Source: Solobacterium sp. (GTDB taxonomy: Bacteria > Bacillota_I > Bacilli_A > Erysipelotrichales > Erysipelotrichaceae). Taken from it: 64,000 nucleotides of DNA. The DNA lies in contig JAFUGM010000007.1 of NCBI GenBank assembly GCA_017469355.1, positions 1 to 64,000 on the forward strand. The letters are read 5' to 3'. Both the position numbers and the translations under genes were made by a program. The notes beneath the pieces are model-generated. The model saw only the letters and a list, made by a program, of their open reading frames with translations, searched no databases and was not told the origin of the DNA. This document shows positions 6,939 through 16,531 of this stretch, one piece after another; positions within the stretch are counted from its first letter, which is position 1, and each line of letters starts with the position of its first letter.

Positions 6939-8390
6939 TCAGAGAGCTTTGTCGGGGTCCTCTTCATTTTTGAGGATGCGTTTATCGCTGTACATCTGCG
7001 TATCTGCTCTTGTAAAGACATCTGAGAATGTCTGATCGATGGTCGGATCATAAACCGCCAGTCCTGATGCGATGACCACATTGCCATGTTCGGCGTTTGA
7101 TATTGCTGCTTCCTTGATGGAAGAGAATAACTGGTTCCGATTTTCATAATCGCTGTTGGTCATGACCACCGCAAATTCATCTCCGCCGATCCGGAATACC
7201 GGGCTGTGTTTGAATGTGGTACAGATCATTTTTGCGGCATCAATAATCAGCTGGTCTCCAGCTTTATGACCATAGGTGTCATTGGTGACTTTCAGATCAT
7301 TAACGTCGAAGACCGCAATCGCAAATTTAGACACGGATTCTCCGCCGGTAATAATCTGATCCCACATGCTTTCTTCCTGTGCGAAGGCATTATGATTCTT
7401 TACCTTGGTCATTGCGTCCTGATTCGCAAGAACTGACATGGAGTGAAGACGATCTTCATACTCTGCTTCCCGGCGTTTTTGAATATCGATATTCCGGATT
7501 GCCAGTAACATATGAGTCTGGTTGTCTGCGTACAGCGCCTTGATGGAATACCATTCCGGGGTACCGTGTTCTGTGGAACGATAGGTGATGGTGAAGGGCG
7601 CGTCAATCATCAGATCCATCATGAGTTCCTTGTCCATGGCCGCAGAGACACGCTCGAGATCTGCCCGGTACACATGGGCCCGTGCGATTTCCTGAATCTC
7701 ATTAAAGAAATGATCGCCATTTCGGGTGACGGTAAGTTCGGAACTGATTTCATCCGGTTCAAATTCCATGAAGGTATCTTCCTGCAGGTCGACATAGAAT
7801 ACACGGACAAAGTCGGAAAGAAGCGCATTACCGATATTTCTTGTCATATGATTTTCGTTCTTTGCGGCTTCGAATTCCTTTTCACGCTGAATTTCCTTGT
7901 CTACATTTGCCCAACCGATAATCAGATGATTCGGGTCTTCCGGTCCGCCTTTGGTAATACGCCCATTGTAATAATGCGGGACTCCGTCAAACATCAGACG
8001 ATAGGTAAATGACACCAGGGAGTCTTTCTCCAGTTCAGAAAGTATATATTCCTTGTTATGAACCATTAACGCAAAGTCCAGATCATCCGGGTGAACTACC
8101 CGCCGGATATTTCTGGCACTGTCCGCGAAAAAATCATCTCCGCCGGTTTCAATCTTCAGATCCTGATATTCACTGCTGGAGGTATATTCCACATAATGAT
8201 CATTTCTCAGATCAACATAATAGATACTGTCATAGCGATGTGCCAGGGCGTGAGCGATACTGGAATAGGTCATGGAATCCTGTGCGTTATGTCCCTCTGG
8301 GATCCGTTCATTTCCACTGTTTTCCAGCCCGGATTCTATTCCGTCCTTCACATTCGCGATCCGTTCTATATCTCTGACTGTTTTTGGCAT
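6939..8390 (-). CDS. Diguanylate cyclase with N-terminal sensor region
   Basis: The 483-residue soluble protein ends in a GGDEF domain (about residues 320-480) with an intact RIGGDEFAVVM active-site loop and the nucleotide-binding segment NDLKVTNDTYGHKAGD. It should therefore make cyclic di-GMP. The upstream part has two related PAS-like segments (about 45-165 and 185-300) with similar blocks (FYVDLQEDTFMEF, YYVDLRNDHYVEY). No RxxD inhibitory site precedes GGDEF, so product feedback is not expected. No membrane segment is seen; the sensed signal is unknown. The start is preceded by AGGTGGGG on the minus strand. Confidence 0.85.
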   Translation of the reverse strand: MPKTVRDIERIANVKDGIESGLENSGNERIPEGHNAQDSMTYSSIAHALAHRYDSIYYVDLRNDHYVEYTSSSEYQDLKIETGGDDFFADSARNIRRVVHPDDLDFALMVHNKEYILSELEKDSLVSFTYRLMFDGVPHYYNGRITKGGPEDPNHLIIGWANVDKEIQREKEFEAAKNENHMTRNIGNALLSDFVRVFYVDLQEDTFMEFEPDEISSELTVTRNGDHFFNEIQEIARAHVYRADLERVSAAMDKELMMDLMIDAPFTITYRSTEHGTPEWYSIKALYADNQTHMLLAIRNIDIQKRREAEYEDRLHSMSVLANQDAMTKVKNHNAFAQEESMWDQIITGGESVSKFAIAVFDVNDLKVTNDTYGHKAGDQLIIDAAKMICTTFKHSPVFRIGGDEFAVVMTNSDYENRNQLFSSIKEAAISNAEHGNVVIASGLAVYDPTIDQTFSDVFTRADTQMYSDKRILKNEEDPDKAL

Positions 8391-8468
8391 AAATTCTTAC
8401 CCCACCTAAAGAAACTATGCGTTAATCGCAACTAATTTTATAACATATTATCCCCAGTTCTGCATTAT

Positions 8469-9542
8469 CTACCCCGCATTATCCATGCGGCGAATTCGGA
8501 GTGCGAGATACAGTGTTACCGCATCCTGAAACTTTCTTGGGTCAAGCCCGCATTTTTTATGAATGCGGTCAAGCTGATATTGAAGGGTGTTTTTATGAAT
8601 ATAAAGTTGTTCCGCACTTTCTTTCAGGGACTGCCCGGATTCAAAGTATACCTCCAGCACATGGAACTCCTTTTCAGATAGCGATGCGACCGTTGTCTCG
8701 AGGTAGCGTGTTCTTCCATGCGCACTGGTATCCGCAAACAGCAGTTCTATGGTCAGTTCATCAATTTCCTGAAACGAGTCAAACTGACCACGCAATACCA
8801 GTTTGGCATCCTCATAGGAACGCTTTAATTCCGCAAGGCGGCGGGAACTTCCGACTGCCAGTACGGATGGAAGAAGGAGAAGCTCTTTTAACAGTTCCTT
8901 TTGTTTCTCATAATAGTGCTCTTCTATCACAAGGAGATAGGTAGAAGGATATTCAAACAGCCAGAACACACCGTTGAGTTCCGACAACATGGATTCAATT
9001 CTGCTTTCCATTGTCCCGATATCCTGCAGACTATGGGTTTCCGGTGTCATCAGGATCACTCGGTACGCATCGTTATAGGAAAGGTTCTTCCGTTTCAGAA
9101 ATGCACGGACATAACCGGTATTCGGTTCACCTTCCAGAAGTGTTCGAATTACCTGTGAGGCTTCTGCACGCTTGGTTTCATGAGATTGTTCCAGTTCCTT
9201 TTCCTTAAGCAGTAACCGCATGATGCGTATCGCGAGATGACCATACTGGCGTACATCATCCGGTTCGCCGCTGATACCGATAATACCGATCAGCTCGTCA
9301 TGATAAATACAGGGAATATTAACTCCCTTCTGTGTTCCGTCAAACCGGTTGTTTTCCGTGACTTCAATGATTTCTCGAGTTGAAGCGCACTGATAGCCGA
9401 TCTCATGAAATGTATTGATGCGGCTGGGGTCTGTAGACGCCAGGATGATTCCCTGATCTGTGATGTAGTTGATATCATACCCGCAGGCATCTTTCACGCT
9501 TTCTACAATCTGCTGGGCAAGTGAAGAACTGATTTTCGGCAT
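8469..9542 (-). CDS. CdaR-type sugar-diacid/glycerate regulator
   Basis: The 357-residue protein has an N-terminal diacid-recognition domain (residues 1-135: AQQIVESVKDACGYDINYITDQGIILAS) and a C-terminal PucR/CdaR helix-turn-helix (about 295-350: SLKESAEQLYIHKNTLQYQLDRIHKKCGL). Family members sense glycerate or sugar diacids and activate their catabolic genes. It is divergent from glycerate kinase and a GntP permease across a 120-nt gap, so it very probably controls them. Confidence 0.88.
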   Translation of the reverse strand: MPKISSSLAQQIVESVKDACGYDINYITDQGIILASTDPSRINTFHEIGYQCASTREIIEVTENNRFDGTQKGVNIPCIYHDELIGIIGISGEPDDVRQYGHLAIRIMRLLLKEKELEQSHETKRAEASQVIRTLLEGEPNTGYVRAFLKRKNLSYNDAYRVILMTPETHSLQDIGTMESRIESMLSELNGVFWLFEYPSTYLLVIEEHYYEKQKELLKELLLLPSVLAVGSSRRLAELKRSYEDAKLVLRGQFDSFQEIDELTIELLFADTSAHGRTRYLETTVASLSEKEFHVLEVYFESGQSLKESAEQLYIHKNTLQYQLDRIHKKCGLDPRKFQDAVTLYLALRIRRMDNAG

Positions 9543-9662
9543 AGGATCTCCTGATTGTTTTACATACTAAAAATAACATAAAAACAGGCATCTTATTTAT
9601 CTTGTATAACATATACATTCCCATGTGCTTTTCATAAACTGAAACTGTGAGGTGAACAGAGT

Positions 9663-10808
9663 ATGAGAGTAGTAGTTGCGATTGATTCATTGAAGGGAAG
9701 TATGACCTCGCTGGAAGCGGGAGACGCGATCCGGGAAGGCATTCTGAAAGCAGATCGGAATGCCAGTGTACTGGTTCGTCCGCTTGCGGATGGGGGAGAA
9801 GGAACGGTAGAAGCACTGACTCTGGGAATGGGTGGTCAGCTTCAAAAAGTCCAGGTGACTGGCCCGCTGGGAACTCCAGTGGAAGCGGTATACGGCATCT
9901 TAAATGATGGAACAACCGCAGTAGTGGAAATGTCTGCCGCATCAGGAATCACACTGGTGGAAGAACAGGACCGCAATCCGCTTCTTACCACGACCTATGG
10001 AGTAGGTGAGATGATTGCGGATGCGATCCGGAAAGGATGTCGGCATTTTATTGTTGGAATCGGAGGCAGCGCAACCAATGACGGTGGAATCGGAATGTTA
10101 CAGGCGCTGGGATATGGAATTCTGGACTGTGATGGGAATCCGGTTGCCTATGGAGCACAGGGACTGGAACAGATTGAAACCATTACCGATACCACTGTGA
10201 TTCCTTTATTAAAGGAATGTGACTTCAAAATTGCCTGCGATGTGACAAACCCGCTGTGCGGAGAAAACGGAGCCAGTGCAGTATACGGACCGCAGAAGGG
10301 TGCGACACCTTCCATGATACTTTCGATGGACCGATGGCTGGATCGTTTCGCGGACCTTACAGCGAGTACCTTAGGAACGGGTGATAAGAATGCGCCGGGA
10401 ACCGGGGCAGCTGGTGGTCTTGGCTTTGCGTTCCTTGCGTATACGAATGCGACGCTGGAATCAGGAATTTCCATTGTATTAAGAGAAACTGATCTGGAAT
10501 CTTATGTCAAAGAGGCGGATCTTGTGATTACCGGAGAAGGACGTCTGGATGGGCAGACAGTATATGGAAAAGCGCCGATTGGCGTTGCCGGGATTGCCAA
10601 GAAGTTCAATAAACCGGTCATCGCTTTCAGTGGTGCAGTAACTCCGGATGCCGTCGCATGTAATGATCATGGCATCGACGCATTCTTCCCGATTCTGCGC
10701 AGAATTTCCACATTGCAGGAAGCGATGGACCCGGAAACAGCACGGACGAATATGATTGAAACCGCAGAACAGGTATTCCGCCTGATTCGTACGATGAGGG
10801 AGGCATAA
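9663..10808 (+). CDS. garK: Glycerate 2-kinase (GlxK/GarK family)
   Basis: The 381-residue protein phosphorylates D-glycerate, feeding lower glycolysis. It shows the family start VVAIDSLKGSMTS, the block PLADGGEGTVEAL, the glycine-rich GIGGSATNDGGIGMLQALG, and GTGAAGGLGFA followed by LVITGEGRLDGQ. The length matches the family. It is translated from a GAGGTG site and is followed after 3 nt by the permease gene, forming a two-gene operon under the CdaR-type regulator. Confidence 0.93.
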   Translation: MRVVVAIDSLKGSMTSLEAGDAIREGILKADRNASVLVRPLADGGEGTVEALTLGMGGQLQKVQVTGPLGTPVEAVYGILNDGTTAVVEMSAASGITLVEEQDRNPLLTTTYGVGEMIADAIRKGCRHFIVGIGGSATNDGGIGMLQALGYGILDCDGNPVAYGAQGLEQIETITDTTVIPLLKECDFKIACDVTNPLCGENGASAVYGPQKGATPSMILSMDRWLDRFADLTASTLGTGDKNAPGTGAAGGLGFAFLAYTNATLESGISIVLRETDLESYVKEADLVITGEGRLDGQTVYGKAPIGVAGIAKKFNKPVIAFSGAVTPDAVACNDHGIDAFFPILRRISTLQEAMDPETARTNMIETAEQVFRLIRTMREA

Positions 10809-10811
10809 TTC

Positions 10812-12068
10812 ATGAGTGCACAGTTTTCAACCCTAGGGGCTATTGTGGGTCTTGTGATTGCGATCATCCTGATCATTCGTAAACTTCAGCCGGCATACTG
10901 CCTGATTCTTGGGGCATTGATCGGCGGTCTCATCGGAGGCGGAGGCCTTGAGGCGACAGTCAGCACAATGGTAAGCGGAGCTGCTTCCATGATGTCGAGC
11001 ATCCTGCGTATTCTGACCAGTGGAATTCTTGCGGGAGCATTAATTAAAACCGGTTCGGCACAGAAGATCGCGGAAACGATTGTAGAAAAGCTCGGAGAGA
11101 AACGGGCGGTTGCGGCAGTCGCCGTTGCGACGATGATCATCTGTGCGGTAGGGGTATTCGTTGATATCTCGGTCATTACTGTCGCACCGATTGCCCTGGC
11201 AATTGCGGAACGTACCGGGCTTTCCAGATATGCGGTTCTGTTAGCGATGATTGGTGGTGGGAAGGCAGGAAATATTCTTTCGCCAAATCCGAATACCATT
11301 GCGATTTCAGAAGCATTTGAAGTAGACCTTACCGCGGTCATGATGAAAAATGCGCTGCCTGCGCTGGGCGCGTTAGTCGTAACGATTCTTCTTTCCTCGC
11401 TTCTTTCGAAGAAAAATGACGCTCCGGTTACTGCAGATGAGCTGGATCATAACTCCTCCAGAAATCTTCCTAGCTTCCTTCAGGCCGCAGCTGGACCACT
11501 CTGTGTCATTGTGATGTTGATGTTAAGACCGATCGCGGGAATTACCATTGATCCGTTAATCGCATTACCTGCAGGAGGACTCATCTGTATTCTGGTTTGC
11601 GGACAGGCGAAGAACCTGATTCTGTATACAGAGTTTGGTCTCTCTAAAGTAATTGGAGTTTCCATCCTTCTGATCGGTACCGGAACGATTGCGGGAATCA
11701 TCAAGGCAAGTGCCTTGCAGTATGATGTCACAAATGTTCTGGAAGCGATGCATATGCCTGCGTTTATCCTGGCTCCTTTATCCGGAATACTGATGGCTGG
11801 TGCTACTGCCTCTACGACCGCAGGGGCAACCGTAGCAGCGCAGACCTTTGCGTCAACCCTGCTCAGCTCTGGCGTCCCGGCTCTTTCTGCCGCAGCTATG
11901 ATTCATGCGGGGGCTACGGTCATTGATTCCCTCCCTCACGGTTCTTTCTTTCACGCAACCGGTGGGGCAGTAGGAATGAATATCAAGGACCGGATGAAGC
12001 TGATACCCTATGAGGCATGTGTTGGATTGACCAGTACCTTGTTATCGGTAATTCTGTATCTCATCTGA
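10812..12068 (+). CDS. GntP-family permease, likely for glycerate
   Basis: The 418-residue protein has about 10-12 hydrophobic helices and GntP/GntT-type blocks (GLVIAIILIIRKLQPAYCLI; the FVDISVITVAPIALAIA helix; GGGKAGNILSPNPNTIA; a SLPHGSFFHATGG segment near the end). GntP carriers import gluconate-like acids by proton symport. Because it directly follows glycerate kinase, I infer glycerate (or a related hydroxy-acid) as substrate. Confidence 0.85.
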   Translation: MSAQFSTLGAIVGLVIAIILIIRKLQPAYCLILGALIGGLIGGGGLEATVSTMVSGAASMMSSILRILTSGILAGALIKTGSAQKIAETIVEKLGEKRAVAAVAVATMIICAVGVFVDISVITVAPIALAIAERTGLSRYAVLLAMIGGGKAGNILSPNPNTIAISEAFEVDLTAVMMKNALPALGALVVTILLSSLLSKKNDAPVTADELDHNSSRNLPSFLQAAAGPLCVIVMLMLRPIAGITIDPLIALPAGGLICILVCGQAKNLILYTEFGLSKVIGVSILLIGTGTIAGIIKASALQYDVTNVLEAMHMPAFILAPLSGILMAGATASTTAGATVAAQTFASTLLSSGVPALSAAAMIHAGATVIDSLPHGSFFHATGGAVGMNIKDRMKLIPYEACVGLTSTLLSVILYLI

Positions 12069-12109
12069 AACAACTTTGGAAACCTGCAGTAAATCATGCA
12101 AAAAAGTGC

Positions 12110-12142
12110 AGTCAAACTATGAAAATGTTTGGCTGTTTTTTG
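12110..12142 (+). terminator. Terminator of the glycerate operon
   Basis: AGTCAAAC (12110-12117) pairs with GTTTGGCT (12127-12134, one G-T pair), then GTTTTTT. Confidence 0.75.
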
Positions 12143-12199
12143 TTTTCTGGCTTTTTTACACTGCAGTTGTAAGAACTAAATGAAAGGAGGAAATAATAC

Positions 12200-12532
12200 G
12201 TGGAAGATAAAAGGATTCTGTTGTGCTGCGGTGCTGGGATGAGTTCCGGATTCCTGGCTACAAGCACAGCCAAGGCTGCCAAGGAGCTTGGCTATGACTG
12301 GTATGTGACTGCCAAGAGCCAGTCCGTAGCGATCGACGAGATGCCTGATTATGATGCGTGCCTGCTTGGACCGCATTACGAATCTCATCTTCAGGAGTTT
12401 AAAGACGCTGCTGAAGAAATGGATTCCGACGTAGCAATCGCTGTCATTCCGCAGAAGGTTTACGGAAACATCGATGGCAAGGCGCTCGTAGAGTTTGCGC
12501 TTCAGGTACTAAAAGAAGCTGGAAAAGCATAA
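12200..12532 (+). CDS. PTS lactose/cellobiose-family EIIB
   Basis: The 110-residue cytosolic phosphocarrier has the family P-loop with the phospho-accepting Cys10 in LLCCGAGMSS. It accepts phosphate from EIIA and passes it to the sugar in EIIC. The start codon is GTG, 10 nt after a strong AAAGGAGGA site. It is the first gene of a PTS operon running to 18428. Sugar specificity (cellobiose or other beta-glucosides) is inferred from the family and the downstream 6-phospho-beta-glucosidase. Confidence 0.9.
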   Translation: MEDKRILLCCGAGMSSGFLATSTAKAAKELGYDWYVTAKSQSVAIDEMPDYDACLLGPHYESHLQEFKDAAEEMDSDVAIAVIPQKVYGNIDGKALVEFALQVLKEAGKA

Positions 12533-12557
12533 TGATTTGATTGAAAGGGAGGTAATT

Positions 12558-13826
12558 ATGTCTGAGAAAGCTAAATCCAACAAATTTATGGACTGGCTGC
12601 AGTTTAAGTTCGCACCGGCCGTAAAGACGTTCATGTCCAAACCGTGGATCGCAGGATTCTCGGAAGGCGTAGTCAAGTGTCTTCCGTTTATCCTCACTGG
12701 CGCACTGATCTTCTTCTATGAAGCAATCGCATCCTGGATTCCGTTCTTGCCGGTGATCACATTCGTAAGAACCTATACATTCCAGCTGATGGGCATTCTT
12801 GCGGCATATAACATTGCGGCACAGATCATGGTTCATCTGCGCCACAGAAGCTTTTCTATCGTTGCAGGTCTTACAGCTGTATGTGCGCACATCATGGCAT
12901 GCAACGGGCAGACAAACGATGCAGGATTGTGGGAAGTGTCCTATTCCCGTTTCGGCCCTTCCGGAATTCTGCTTGGAATGTTCATCGCTGTTTATGTTGC
13001 GTTGATCTTCCATCTGTTTGCGAAGGTTAGATTCTTCAAGTCTGACTCCGCAGTACCTACTTTCGTTCAGGAGTGGGTTACCAATATTATTCCAATCTTC
13101 GTAACGATTCTGATTGAAGGAATCATCGTCATCGATTTCGGTGTTGACCTGCTCCCTCTGATTCTGTCTCTGTTCTCGCCGATTCAGGCAATTGCGCAGT
13201 CCTTCTTTGGATGGATTATCTACAACACAATGATGGCACTGTTCTATGGTCTTGGTGTATCCGGCTGGACATGGTCTGGTCTGAACAATGCGATCTCCGT
13301 TCCTGCTCAGGAAGCTAACATGATCGCTCTTGCGGCAGGCCAGATTCCGCAGTACATCAACGTTACTGAAATCCGTTCCGGTATCGGTCTCATTAACCTT
13401 GGTGGTATCGGGGCGACGCTGGCATTGAACGTAATGTTCCTGTTCTCCAAATCCAAGAGACTCAAGACACTTGGTAAGGTATGTATCGGACCTGGCCTGT
13501 TCTCCATCAATGAGCCGATTCTCTATGGTGCACCGATGGTCTACAATCCCATCCTTCTGCTTCCAATGCTGTTATGCTCGGTAGCTGGTTCCATTATTAC
13601 CTGGGTTATCTTCAAAGGCGGTCTTCTGAATTATCCAAACGTGGCACTGCCTAATGTCGGTACACTTCCTGTTATTGCCGGAACTGTTATGCTGACAGGT
13701 GATTTCAGAGGTATTCTCTGGTGGTTCGTTTGCTTCGCAGTTTATGCAGCGATCTACTATCCGTTCTTCAAGGTATTTGAAAAGGGTGTTCTCGAAGAGG
13801 AAGCCGCAGCAGTAGCAAACAGCTGA
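12558..13826 (+). CDS. PTS lactose/cellobiose-family EIIC permease
   Basis: The 422-residue membrane protein has about ten helices and the CelB/LicC-type segments KFMDWLQFKFAPAVKTFMSKPW and GPGLFSINEPILYGAPMVYNP; the conserved Glu in NEPILYG lies in the sugar site. I chose the ATG at 12558 with GGGAGG 6 nt upstream; an in-frame TTG at 12537 has no support. It lies 25 nt after EIIB and ahead of EIIA, so the three PTS parts are encoded together. Confidence 0.92.
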   Translation: MSEKAKSNKFMDWLQFKFAPAVKTFMSKPWIAGFSEGVVKCLPFILTGALIFFYEAIASWIPFLPVITFVRTYTFQLMGILAAYNIAAQIMVHLRHRSFSIVAGLTAVCAHIMACNGQTNDAGLWEVSYSRFGPSGILLGMFIAVYVALIFHLFAKVRFFKSDSAVPTFVQEWVTNIIPIFVTILIEGIIVIDFGVDLLPLILSLFSPIQAIAQSFFGWIIYNTMMALFYGLGVSGWTWSGLNNAISVPAQEANMIALAAGQIPQYINVTEIRSGIGLINLGGIGATLALNVMFLFSKSKRLKTLGKVCIGPGLFSINEPILYGAPMVYNPILLLPMLLCSVAGSIITWVIFKGGLLNYPNVALPNVGTLPVIAGTVMLTGDFRGILWWFVCFAVYAAIYYPFFKVFEKGVLEEEAAAVANS

Positions 13827-13839
13827 TTCAACAAAACTC

Positions 13840-13880
13840 AAGGTACAGATAGATGAGATAGATAAATCTATCTGTACCTT
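13840..13880 (+). other. Intercistronic 14-bp perfect hairpin
   Basis: AAGGTACAGATAGA (13840-13853) and its exact reverse complement (13867-13880) form a strong stem with a 13-nt loop between EIIC and EIIA. There is no T run after it, so it is more likely an mRNA stability or processing element than a full terminator; the EIIA ribosome site AAGGAG lies just downstream. Confidence 0.6.
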
Positions 13881-13902
13881 CATTATTAAGGAGAATTAGT
13901 CC

Positions 13903-14253
13903 ATGACTGAAATGAACGAAACTTATGACTTTCCCACAATCTCCATGAATATCATCATGCCTGCAGGAAACGCACGCACCACTGCGATGGAATCCATGGA
14001 CGCTTTGATGAATGGTGATAGTGAGAAAGCTGCAGCGCTTCTGAGAGAAGCGAAAGAATATGTGAAGCAGGCTCACAAGGCGCAGACGGATGTGCTGCAG
14101 TCCCTTGCGGCCAGAGATTACAACGGCGGTGAACCGGTCGTTCTTCCCATGTTATTTGTGCATGCGCAGGATACGATCATGACCATCATGACGGAAATCA
14201 ATCTGATTGAAAAAATGGAACAGATGTATGTGAAGCTCAAGGAGGAGCAGTGA
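13903..14253 (+). CDS. PTS lactose/cellobiose-family EIIA
   Basis: The 116-residue helical protein has the LacF/CelC fold signature, with the phosphorylated His in LFVHAQDTIMT and the stretch NGDSEKAAALLREAKEYVKQAHKAQTD-like helix pair. It receives phosphate from HPr and passes it to EIIB. A ribosome site AAGGAGAA precedes it, and its stop overlaps the start of the glucosidase gene (TGATG). Confidence 0.9.
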   Translation: MTEMNETYDFPTISMNIIMPAGNARTTAMESMDALMNGDSEKAAALLREAKEYVKQAHKAQTDVLQSLAARDYNGGEPVVLPMLFVHAQDTIMTIMTEINLIEKMEQMYVKLKEEQ

Positions 14254-15698
14254 TGGAATTTGTAGAAGAATTCCCCAAGAATTTCATGTGGGGAGCAGCG
14301 ACTTCCGCATATCAGTGTGAAGGTGCTGCGCTGGAAGATGGCAAGAAAGAAAATCAACAGGATGTGATTAATCGTCAGATCCATGAGGAATATGGTTATG
14401 CGGATGCATCTGTGACAACGGATCATTATCATCACTACAAGGAAGACGTTGCGTTAATGGCGGAAATGGGATTTCAGTCCTATCGCTTCTCTATGAACTG
14501 GTCACGTATTCTTCCTGATGGTGTTGGAGAGCCTAACCCGAAAGGGGTGCAGTTCTACCATGATCTGATTAAAGAACTGCGAGATCATAATATTGAGCCG
14601 ATTGTCACTATGTGGCACTATGATCTGCCGATGGCTCTGGTTGAAAAATACGGTGGCTGGCGAGATCGTCAGATTGTCGATGACTTTGAATACTACGCTC
14701 GTTTTATCCTCAATGAATATAAGGATGAGGTGAAGTACTGGCTCACCATAAATGAGCAGAGTATCGTCGTGAACTATATTGACCGGAAGAATCTGATTTC
14801 CAAGGAAGACATGTTCAATCCGAAGTTCCGCTGGCAGGCAAACCATTATATGAACCTTGCGCATGCCAAGGCGGCAATCGCAGCTCATGAGATTGTAAAG
14901 GATGTTCAGGTTGGTGCGGCCCTTGATACTGCTCCGTACTATGCCGCAAGTTCCGACCCTAAGGATGTCATGGCCGGGAAGAATGCGAATGCCATGAAGA
15001 ATTATTTCTACATGGACGCATATTTCAAGGGAATCTATACACCTTCCGTGCTTGCATATCTGAAGCGCCAGGGACTGGAGTTTGAAATCCAGGACGGTGA
15101 TATGGATATCATCAAAAAAGGAAGTGAAAACATGGACTTCCTTGGCATTAATTATTATCAGAGTGCGTGTATGAAGGCTCCGACCCCAGGTGCTGCTCGC
15201 CGCTTCAAGCAGAATAACAAGATTGGTAAAGGCGGAAAGGTAACTTATGAAATTCAGCCGGATTTCTATGAGGGATGCCATAACGACTTCCTGCAGGATA
15301 CTGATTTCTCATTCCCGATTGATCCAGACGGACTGCAGTATGTTCTGGAAGAAATCAATGACCGCTATGGCGTTCCTGTTATGATCTGCGAAAACGGATT
15401 TGGCGCATATGACAAGCTTGAGAAGGATGGATCAATTCATGATCCTTATCGGATTGAATATATCCGTGAGCACATCAAAGCGATGAAGCGGGCCATTGCC
15501 AATGGAGTGACTATCATCGCATACAATCCCTGGAGTGCATTTGATCTGCTCAGCACCTCTAACGGCATTGCCAAGCGCTATGGATTCATCTATGTGGATC
15601 GCACAGATGATGAAGAGCGCGATTGCAAACGGTATCGCAAAGATTCCTTCTATTGGTATCAGAGAGTAATTGCCTCCAACGGCAAGAATCTGGAGTGA
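14253..15698 (+). CDS. 6-phospho-beta-glucosidase, glycosyl hydrolase family 1
   Basis: The 481-residue enzyme cleaves phosphorylated beta-glucosides delivered by the PTS. It has the GH1 start FMWGAATSAYQCEGA, the acid/base Glu in LTINEQ (the usual Pro after NE is Gln here) and the nucleophile Glu in ICENGFG. The C-terminal Ser-x6-Lys-x-Tyr set (STSNGIAKRYGFIYVD) that binds the sugar 6-phosphate is present, which separates it from plain beta-glucosidases. The ATG at 14253 overlaps the EIIA stop and has GGAGGAG upstream. Confidence 0.92.
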   Translation: MEFVEEFPKNFMWGAATSAYQCEGAALEDGKKENQQDVINRQIHEEYGYADASVTTDHYHHYKEDVALMAEMGFQSYRFSMNWSRILPDGVGEPNPKGVQFYHDLIKELRDHNIEPIVTMWHYDLPMALVEKYGGWRDRQIVDDFEYYARFILNEYKDEVKYWLTINEQSIVVNYIDRKNLISKEDMFNPKFRWQANHYMNLAHAKAAIAAHEIVKDVQVGAALDTAPYYAASSDPKDVMAGKNANAMKNYFYMDAYFKGIYTPSVLAYLKRQGLEFEIQDGDMDIIKKGSENMDFLGINYYQSACMKAPTPGAARRFKQNNKIGKGGKVTYEIQPDFYEGCHNDFLQDTDFSFPIDPDGLQYVLEEINDRYGVPVMICENGFGAYDKLEKDGSIHDPYRIEYIREHIKAMKRAIANGVTIIAYNPWSAFDLLSTSNGIAKRYGFIYVDRTDDEERDCKRYRKDSFYWYQRVIASNGKNLE

Positions 15699-15706
15699 GA
15701 AGTTCG

Positions 15707-15741
15707 CTGCCGGGTAGTTCAGGGAGAGAATTGCCCGGCAG
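15707..15741 (+). other. Intercistronic hairpin downstream of the glucosidase gene
   Basis: CTGCCGGG (15707-15714) and CCCGGCAG (15734-15741) form an 8-bp stem just upstream of the ribosome site of the next gene. No T run follows, so partial attenuation or 3'-end protection is more likely than full termination. Confidence 0.5.
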
Positions 15742-15760
15742 TACTTCCAAGGAGGTTTGT

Positions 15761-16531
15761 ATGTCATTGGAAATGTTCAGTGCGGTGTTCTCTGTCATCG
15801 CAGTTATCGGATCGCCGATTGCGTTTGCGGTGTTTCAGAAAAAAGGGAATCACAGTAAGTTTGGCTTCTGGAATGTCATTGCTGGGATTGTGTCGACATT
15901 TCTGTTCAAGTATGTCCTGTTCGGGTTTCTTTCGAGTTGGGCTGTACGTCTGCTTGGACTTGATGTTTCTTCTGCTGTTACCGCATGCCTTGTTTCTGTC
16001 ATCTGTACTGCAGCTATGATAATGCTGGCGCTTGCGGTGGCGGAATTTATCTATTGCGGAAGGCATATGGATAAAGATCAGGCAGTTGGATTTGCACTTG
16101 GGGCAACAATCACAGACATTATGAACAGTTTCCTGATGGCAGCGTTATCGAATCTTGTTTATCTGGAACAGACTTCGGCAGGTACGTTCTATACTAACCT
16201 GCTGGAAACTCTCACAGAGGAACAGGCGCTTGCGGTAATGGATACCTATGCCGCATATACACCGGCAGTATTCATTTATCCTGGTGTAATCACTCTGGCA
16301 TTTCTGGCGGGAAATTATCTTTCCGCAGTTCTATTTGCGGGCAGGACGGAGCGCCATAGCTTCTCTTATGTATTTCTTGCGGTGTTATGTACCGCTACCT
16401 ATTCCGCAATATTTTACTGGATGGCTCCCGATACCATCGCCAATGCGGATCTCTTTCTCGTAATTACAGCTCTTCTGCTGTTTATGACTGCACAGTTTAT
16501 TTACAAACATTACACGGTTCATCATGGCTAA
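15761..16531 (+). CDS. Polytopic membrane protein in the PTS operon, unknown function
   Basis: The 256-residue protein has about seven hydrophobic segments. Helix 4 runs into the charged motif AEFIYCGRHMDKDQ, and a loop with GFALGATITD follows. The overall pattern loosely recalls YhfC-type intramembrane peptidase-like proteins, but the usual paired Glu/His motifs are not convincing and I do not assign that function. The start at 15761 has AAGGAGG 6 nt upstream; a longer in-frame form from 15623 would overlap the glucosidase. Its stop overlaps the start of the regulator gene, indicating co-translation. Confidence 0.65.
   Translation: MSLEMFSAVFSVIAVIGSPIAFAVFQKKGNHSKFGFWNVIAGIVSTFLFKYVLFGFLSSWAVRLLGLDVSSAVTACLVSVICTAAMIMLALAVAEFIYCGRHMDKDQAVGFALGATITDIMNSFLMAALSNLVYLEQTSAGTFYTNLLETLTEEQALAVMDTYAAYTPAVFIYPGVITLAFLAGNYLSAVLFAGRTERHSFSYVFLAVLCTATYSAIFYWMAPDTIANADLFLVITALLLFMTAQFIYKHYTVHHG

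Noticed and set aside
14502-15281. 259-codon minus-strand frame inside the glucosidase gene
   Set aside because: Antisense to a full-length GH1 enzyme with all motifs; no start signals.
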